Origin: Doris montereyensis
Taxonomy: Eukaryota > Mollusca > Gastropoda > Nudibranchia > Dorididae
Reading direction: 5' to 3'
Assembly (NCBI GenBank): GCA_037039925.1
Contig: JAXRKP010000928.1
Location: forward strand, 37,501 to 101,500
Length of the DNA stretch: 64,000 bases
Shown here piece by piece: positions 44,967 to 54,300 of this stretch. The position numbers and the translations under genes were made by a program. Within the stretch, counting starts at the first letter, position 1. Each line of letters begins with the position of its first letter. The notes beneath the pieces were generated by a model that did not search any database, had not been told where the DNA came from, and saw nothing but the letters and a program-made list of their open reading frames with translations.

Positions 44967-47900
44967 TTATTGGCTTGACCGTGATGGTGACGGTGAGGGT
45001 GAGGTGACAGCATCTTTATTGAATGTAAACAGGGCAGTCCTGGCTTGGTGAAGGTTTCCATTGTCCAAGTCCCTTGACGTGTAGAGCTGTGTGAACACAG
45101 GACAGTGGTTGCTGACATAGCCTCCCCACCCCCAGTCGTAGGGAATCCATGGACTCGACAGACCATCCCTGATCACCTGGCCATCGCCTGCAAGGAAAAA
45201 AAAAAGGAAAGTACCGATACTGGTGATAACAACAACAATAATAATAATAAAAAATAATAACAGTAAGTTAAGTTCTTTCAAGGCCATTATAGCCCATAGA
45301 CCCAGAGCTTATCACAGTTTCTATAGCGTGAAGCTGAGTCTGATGCAGAATTTTGCTCCCAAGCTAGTGCTCATGCCCATTTTGCACCTGGGTCAAGAGG
45401 GAAAATATGTATTAAGTGCCTTTCCCAAGGAATACAACAACTGACCTAGCTTTGCAAATGGGACGGGATGGGGTGGAAGCTGAGAAATCATGATCTCTAC
45501 TTGAACCTGAGCTATTAGTATTATTTTCTCTCCGTCTTATTTCAATGCGTTTTAGTATTATTGCATCGTTATGTGAAGAAGACAGTGTGCACAGCGGGGC
45601 TGTAGAATCACAATCATTGTACTAGGCTTCTAAACCTCCCGTATGGAACCTAATATCTTACAGCTCCGATAAAACAGAAAAGATAAGAATTTTTTCCTTC
45701 AGACCTCATACTCTCAAAATTTGTCCTTGTGAAATGCAACTGAGCACGACCTTTATGGATAAGGGCACTATATAAATTTAGTATTATTATTTTTATTATT
45801 ATTATTGTTATTATCATCATCATCATTATTATTCAATAGAGGTACAAACCTGCTAGAACTTGTTGAGTCTGCTTGCTGACCCAGATGTTGTCGTAGCTCT
45901 TTGTACCATGCGGACTGTTTTTGCTAATGTTTGTGAATGATGAAGCTGGGATGCAATTCACATAGCCCTCATTACGAAGTGGTTCAAAATCTGACGGAAT
46001 ATGTGAATGGAAGGGTAAAAATAATAATTTATAGTTGCGTTTGCTGTCAAATCTCAATATTTTCCAGTCTTTTTTCAAGACTTTTCTTAAAATTAAAATA
46101 AACTAAACAAAGAAAACAAAAATAACCAACACCCTACTACAACCTTCACAATAATGTTTAATTTATTGAAATTTACCCTGTCCACCATATGCAGTGATCT
46201 AGATGAAAATTAACACTTAAAAAGTCTCTGAAGTTCACAGTTGGAAAGAGAATCTTGAGAAAGGACAAAAATGCAAACGGACTTTGTGACAAACGTACAT
46301 AGAATGTATTAACAATTTTGTTTGTTTCATTTAAATTTATCCCGTCCACCATAGCGGTGATCTCAGGGTGAATTAAGAGGAAACGGCAAGATGAAACATA
46401 AGTGAAAGAAGGAAAGGAAATAAATAGGCCCTACTAACAGCACGCCCCAACCGCTTGCATTTAATAACAATCTTTTTTGTGAGACAGGACGATTGAAGAC
46501 TGAAGACTGATATTAATCATAATTCCAAAGTCGTTAAATGTGTAGCTAGAAAAAGGGTATTTTGAGCCATCGAGTCAAACTCAAACACGTTTATAACCAA
46601 ATGCTGGCGACACAAAGATTTTTCTCGCTATATCGTTGTTTCATTATAACCAAAAGGTTATAACTGGCACCAATAAAAAAACAAAATAAAACAGAGGCAA
46701 AACATAAAGGAAACACTAACTAACTTCATATGCCGTGCTGGTTAACTATCATTTGCTGTGACGTAGACATGTGATGAATAATCCGAGTGATGCTAGTCCG
46801 ACGCAGGCTTTTACTCCCAAACTAGTGCTTGTACCCATTTGCACCTGGGTAGAGTGGGGAAAATGCGTGTTACGTGTCTTTCCCAAGGAACACAACGTCG
46901 GACTTGACTTTGCTATACGCCATTGAAGGATTTAGTTGTATCGACCCCAAATTATATATAATCCAATATGTGGACCAGGAAATGATTTCTTTATATTTTT
47001 AGTTTCACCGCAAGGGTGTCAGTATGAGTGCATTGGCATTGCCATTTTTATAGAGTTCAAAGCAAGCTTGTAAAATCACACATCACTACTATACTATGGA
47101 TTGCTCCAATCTGGGTTTAAAAAGTCACCCCTATACTTTCACTGCAAAAAACAAATCGCATTGAAGATGGAAAGAGAGGAAGGTAGAGCAAAAAGTAACA
47201 TCAATATGCAACCTTACCTGCGGCAGCTGCGTCCCAGATTAAAGTCCCCAAGGATGATGACATCATTTTCATCTGAAATTTCCACAATATCGGTACTTTG
47301 AGGTCACACGTCACGTCAGGGCAGTAAGAACATGACAACAAATGAACGTAATATATTTCTGTCCCTGTTTTTGCATTGGGTTGCTTTGTTGACGGTTTTC
47401 TTGTCTTCGTTATTTTGTTCTGTTTTTGAGGGAAGGGTTGGGGGAAGAGGTGCCATGATTTTTATACATTTCCTGATTTTCTAAATTTTACCCACATCCA
47501 CAACTTGACATCATGCCTCTGACAATTAATTAGGATCACACGATGCGCCTTTGCTAGTCATCACGCTGACCATCTGAAACCATATACCAGAAATGACACA
47601 TCCTGCTTGTCTCAACAATAAGTTTACCTCCAATAGTAACGCTGTCGTTTATTATTTTCAGGCGGCTGGATCTACAAGTATGGAAAGTACAACAAATTAT
47701 TCACTTACTTACCTTCAGCGTATCTATGCGCGGCGTTTACAACATCTGTCATTCTTTCATTCTCTTCTTGCGTCCTGTTTAAATCTTCTTTGCGTAGACC
47801 TTTGGCCTTGATGTGAACGCTGATAAGAATGCAGTCAAAGGCATTGTTGATCTGAGGAGTTGTAGAGGAAAATGATTGTGTCAAAAGCATTGTTGATCTG

Positions 47901-50900
47901 AGGACTTACAGAGGCAGCAGGCTGTTATTTTCTGTCGGGGGTTAACTCCTTGGCCTTTTGGTCAACCTAGACCGGTCTGCAAGGCATTAGATTGTTATTT
48001 TCTATCACGGTTAACTCCTTTAGCCTTTGGTCAGCCAAGACCCTCCTGCAAAGCAGCAGGAGACTCATGGAGGCGGGACCGATAATCGCCTTACAGGTGC
48101 AAGCACCTGCCCACTGCCTCGAAGAATGTTATTAGCACCGAGAAAAATGCCACATCTGGCTACCGTTAAAAGAGTCCTAAACATTATTTAGTCAGTAGAT
48201 AAGAACGTTCCATCAAGGCTGTTGCGGCCCATAGAGCCGCAGCGTATCCCGGTTCAATTGCATGAAGCGGAACAGGTAATAATAATCACCCCCTGAACAG
48301 GGTCCTAGTTTGACGCAGGTTTTTACTCCCAAGCTAGTGCTTGTACCCATTCGCACCTGGAAAGAGTGGGAAAATGTGGTAAGTCTCTTTTCCACGGAAC
48401 ACAACATCAGGACCTAGCTTTGCTAGGATTCTGACCCAGGATCTCATGATCCCCAGTCAGTCAGCCTAACCACTCAGTTACCAACGCCACTGCAGGTAAG
48501 AAAATGGCCAAAAAAAGATATTCGGGTCAGTGATATCTTTTTCGTTTATATTTGCATTTTTTTTTATCCTTCTGTGACATTACAATCTCAATTGTTTACA
48601 TTTTCCATGATTTTTCTGACTGAAAAATAAGTTTCAAGATGATTTACATTTTGAAATTCATGAAACAATGATATCAATTTTGTTTTGTTATTCAATTTCA
48701 CCCTCTATTCTTTTCTTTTTCCCCACACAAATGATATTCTTTATAACTTACAATACAATTTTTTCTCCATTTTTAGGGAAAAGGAAATAAAAAGGGGTAT
48801 CAGTGAGCGATATACAGGTGAGAATAAACAGTATTTAAAAAAACAGTAATCAGACTAATGAGAAAACTTATAAATTTTGTTTTGCTAATGTCACACCTTA
48901 AAAGATGCCAAGAATGGTCTCCGTGTGAACCCAGAGGCTGTTTTGTCTTTCTTGTTCAGGAGTGAAGATGAAATGAATTCTACACTTTGTGACTTGTCGT
49001 ACAGAAAGCCATTGTACTCCTCACCCTGGAAAAAAGTATGTTTCAATTTATACATTACACTCCAAACATTGAAGCTGTTTCTGTACTCTCAATCTTGGAA
49101 AAAGGTATGTTTTATATTACACCCTGTGGCATCGATGGACGAGAGGTTAGGGTTGCCGGACTGGGGATCATGAGATCTCGAGTTCGAATCCTAGCAAAGC
49201 CAGGTCCGGCGGTGTGTTCCATGGAAAGACACTTAACAAGCATTTTCCTCACTCTACCCAGTTGCAAAATGGGTACAAGCACTAGCTTGGGAGTAAAACT
49301 TGCGTCAGACTAGCGTCCTCGCCAGGAGGTGATTGTTGTCACCTGTTCCACTTCACTTTACAGAAACTGAGATATGCTCATGCTCTATAGGTATTAAGGG
49401 CCTTGAAAGAACTTTACGTATATTACACCCCAAATATTGAAACTGCTTTTGTAGTCTTCATCCTAGAGAAGATGCCCTTTTAAAAATGATATACCTCAAA
49501 CGTTAAAAAGGCCATTGCACTCTAAATCAAGGGAAAGAAAATGTTTTATAACTTATAAGGAGACTCAGTAGTCCAGGGGCAAGTTGTGGGTTCAAGCCCC
49601 GCCAACGGTTGAAAATGTTTCTCGTTTTTTTTTATTTAGTGTAAAATCTACCCCCTGGGCCAGGTAGGTGAATCGACACCTAGAGTAGTCCCATTGGGGA
49701 TGGACGATAAAAAGGTGGGTCCTGTGTGCAGGTCACAACACTCTGCTCACGTTAAAGATCCCCTGGCTGTTTACAAGGCAGTCCTGGCAAAATTAAAAAT
49801 CCTACCAAAACCCCCAAGATCACCTTAGTTGTGGATGTGAGTAAATCAAATAACATATATTAATTACACCTCACAGGTTGACATTTCGTTCACTTGCCTG
49901 AAACTGACAGCTCCCCCCCCCCCCTTTCCCTCATTTCTCCCAATTCACTTTGTTGTTTGTATGCTTATTTAATTAAATCTATCCCGCCTACTGTATGCGG
50001 TGATCTCAGGGTGGGCTAAGAGGAAACAGCAAGGTGAAAGAGTGAAGGGAACTAAGTAGAACCTATGAGCGGCGCCCACCAACTGCTTACTCCCAAATCA
50101 CTATAATACCTCACGCCCGAGTGAAAATGAGAATAAGGAAACCAGTATGAAATGTACGCCATCAATCACCGGAAACATTTTGCCAGTTTTCTCTGACACG
50201 ACACATCCCCATTGGCCTTTTCTTCCTTTCCACTTTTTAACATTTGGTAAAGATGGATGATTCAATTCCTCGCATATCTGATAGATAAAAAAAGAAAGAA
50301 AGAAAAAACTCATTAAAAGACATTTAATAAGTACAAAGAGAGTGAAAAAAACCCACAAACACACACAAAATGACAATGTTACCTCTTCATAAAATCACTG
50401 CAGCTTTGTTTCCCCTAAATAAGGCATTGACTGGTGCAAAAGAAAGATAATTCAAATGATAGAGGAATGGGTGTTTTTTAAATCATTATTCCTTGACTTA
50501 ATAAGGTGCTTGATGGCGCTGTGCAATCAAAAGCACAAAACGATTTAAAAATCAAAACAATTTACAAATACAATCAAACAAACCATGGAGCATCACAATA
50601 AAAATCACACGCAACAGCAATAACAAACATTAAAATTAATGGTGAACTCTCTCCAGTGTCAGTAAAAGCAGATCTGAACAGCTCTGTCTTTAAGTGTTTC
50701 ATAAAAATGTTGATAGATGGGGAAGACTTTGAGTAAAAAAGACAAACTGTTTCATAAAATTGAAGCTGCAATACTAAAACTTTTATCATTAAAAGAAGAT
50801 TTTACATTGGGTGCATATGTTAAGAAAGTAATTTTGTTTGTTTGTTTCATTGAAACTTACGCTGTCCACCATTGTGGTGATCTCAGGTGAATTTAATTTA

Positions 50901-51254
50901 AGAGGAAACAGCAAGATGATAGAAGCGAAATAGGGAAAGGAAAGAAGTAGGACCTACCAGCAACCCGGGCCAACTACCCGCTAAGAAAGCAAAACAGTAC
51001 CAAGAAGAATTCTTCTTATTCTTATTTGGCCCCGCACACTGGTGGCCTATTTAGCACAATCTCATGACAACCTTGACTGTGCTACTGCTAGGCAAAAAAA
51101 TCATTCATAAAAAAAAAGCAAAGATCTGTTATCCAAACACACACAGAAATATCATGTTAAAACATGTATACATTACACAAAAATGTGCGTGTATGCACAG
51201 CTCTGCATGTGTGTGTGTGTGTGTGTGTGTGGTGTTGTACACACACATAGTATG

Positions 51255-51332
<78 letters not shown>

Positions 51333-54300
51333 AACTACAACTAAATTTCTCAATGGAGATAATAAAGTTACCAATACCTCATACCTTCCTTTACTTGAAA
51401 GAAAAGAAAAAGAAGAAACAATCCATTATAATCCATTATAGGGTTCACAAAAACCTGATGACCCCCGTTTTTCTTGATAAACGCAACCACCCTGAAGCCT
51501 ATTTTCTTATCAGGCACTGAGGTGTAATCAAAAGTATCGTAGGCGACTAGTCAGTGGGACACAGGTTGGAATGTGGCACAAAGGACACCTGTGTGTGTGT
51601 GTGTGTGTGTGTGTGACTGGAAATGATATGTATGTGACTGCCTTCTCAGCTGTAAATTATATATATATATATATATGCATTCATATCTCAAAAACTAAAG
51701 CAGCTACAAAAAGAACAAAATCACGAAAATAAAATCTTCACAACATTGATTTATTGACTGCAACAGAATAAGAGTAAAAAGAATTTGTTGCAAAGCGTTC
51801 ACTCACAAAAACAAAAAAAATACTTTTATACTTGATATGAGCCACAAGTCCTAGAAAAAAAGACTTTAGGTAATAAAAGGAATAATAAGTGTTGTTTCTT
51901 TTGTTGAACAGTATAGATACACCATATAGGGAGAAAAACAGAACACTATATAATCAGAGTAGGATTCAGACTCAATACATATATGTACAAGGTATTAATT
52001 ATAGCATTATAAAAAAATATACACATATTTGTAATCATATTGTTTCTTTTCATTTTCTCTTAAAATTCTCTTTCACGTTTTGAAATGTCACCAAGGAAGA
52101 GAAAAATGAATGAATGAAAGAATGAAAAATGAAGATAAGGTAGCCAAACCCCTGAGATTGACTCACCAAACCCCTGGGGTTTGGTCAAACCCAGGTAGAG
52201 AATCACTACAGGTAGAGAATCACTATCCGGGGTTCGATCGAACCCAGGTAGAGAATAACTATCCTAGACAAAACAGTTTTAGCTTCTAGACGAGTGGTTC
52301 TTAACTGTCTTAATGGACTGAACTTCGCAAATTCCATAAACGTAACGTACATTGAGTGAACTCTTTGTAATTGGAAAAATAAAACATGTATAGCAACACA
52401 CCAACACATTGTGCATGTGTGTATGTCTTGACCCCTGTCGAACCCTGAGATTGACTCACTGAACCCCTGGGGTTTGGTCGAACCCAAGTTAATAACCACT
52501 GTTCTAGACAATACAGTTTAAATATAATACATCTTTAATCTTATCTCACAATTGAAACCCTGAAATTTACCCTGTCCACCATAAGGGGTAATTTGAGGGT
52601 ACATACAGATGTAATAGCAGGATAAAAGATAAATAAAAGTGTGAAATGGAAAAAGAAGAACCTATCAGCAGAACCTGCAAACTGCCCACAAATAATATGA
52701 GCGAGAAGGGGGGGGGGAGAAATAAAAAAAATGAAAAAGACAACATCGGAGCCTCTGCATACTAAAACTACACACTAAGGGCGCCTAGAGTATGGATTAC
52801 AACAAATATCATATGAAATACAATGTTTTCCTACCTCTGACAAGGCGTCTTTGTTTGTAAGTTCCTGGAAAGCAACAATTCCTAACCTGTGAGAAAGACA
52901 ATAAATAGAAATGGAGGAATTAAGTTTGAGACGTTTACCTTAATCCTTCCCTTCTTATCTTTTATTGATGTATCCCTGTGTTCAATTATTACTCAAAGAT
53001 CATGGGGTTTTTTCCTGTCTCGGTTCATTTTTATTTCACTAATATGTATTGCCCCACCAGATGGAGAGCTCTCGAACAAAAATGAGCAAAGTACGGCACC
53101 TTACGGTCTACACCACAGGCAAGAAGAATCAGTTCCTTCAAGGCCGCTACAGCCCATGGAGCTGGCACTCCTATCCTCTTTTCAATAGTGTGAAGCAAGA
53201 ACAGCCGAGCAGTGGACAGGTAAGCACCTGTACGGGGGAGTAGATGATCCCACCCTCCACGAGTCTCCTGCTGCCTTGCAGGTCGGTCTAGGCTGACCAA
53301 AGGCTAAGGGAGTTAACCCTGACAGAAAACAATCAGCTGCCTTGCAGGTCGGTCCTGATTGATCAAAGGCTAAGGGACTTAACTATGACAGAAAATAACA
53401 ACCTGCTGCCTTGCAGGTTGGTCTTGAATGACCAAAGGCTAAGAAAGTTAACCCTGACAGAAAATAATAAGGCCTGGTAGGGGGCCTCAAGGTGGCAGCC
53501 CCACCATCTACCTAGGGTACAGTAGGCGAATCTGAAACCTAACTGATGCAGAGAAATAAATATAATACAACCAGCTTGACCTTTCAACGACGAAAATGGA
53601 AACAAACACGGACTGTGATTTTTGGAACATGGAACGTTAGGGCAATAAATGGAAAAGAGAACCAGTTGAAGAAATGGAAAAATTCAAGTAGACATTTTGG
53701 CTATTAATGGAAAAGGACAAGGAATAGAAAATGCAGGACCAAATCATATTTTAATCTTCTCAGGAGTAGATGTCAAAGATAAAGCTAGAGCAGGAGTAGG
53801 TCTTCTAGTGCATAAAAGGCATGAAAAGCTACTAGAAAGCTCGAAATGTATAAGCCCACGGTATTACAGGTAAATATTAAACCAAAAGGTAGAGAAATTA
53901 AATTGTAGCTTATGGACCAAATGAAGATGCCACTAAAGAAGAAAAAGATACCTTCGAAAACAATTTACAAATAGCTGCAGAGAATCTTAAACACAAACAG
54001 GAACTAATGGTTTCAGGAGATTTAAACGCTAGAGTAGGCAACAATATAGAAACAGCAGGAGGAGTAATAGGTAAAGAAGGAGACACAACAACTTCTCCAA
54101 ATGAGAGAGAGACATAGATTTTTGCCTAAAGAATAACATGAAAATAACCAACACCTTTTTTCCTCATAAAGATATCCACAAATATACAAGAGTAAATGAA
54201 GACAGATGTGAAAAGTCAATGATACACTACATTTAAAATAGTTAATAGCTCCCTTTTTTACAGTACATTGGATGCAAGAGCAAACAGAGGAGCAGAAATA

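Noticed and set aside
50101..50376. EEPD1 exon 3 running on to GTATTA at 50109
   Set aside because: The added 20 residues do not resemble the family, whereas the donor at 50169 joins KMFP to GEEYNGFLYD in line with the human protein.
52889..53188. 99-residue plus-strand frame
   Set aside because: It crosses intron and SINE fragment sequence with no recognisable domain.
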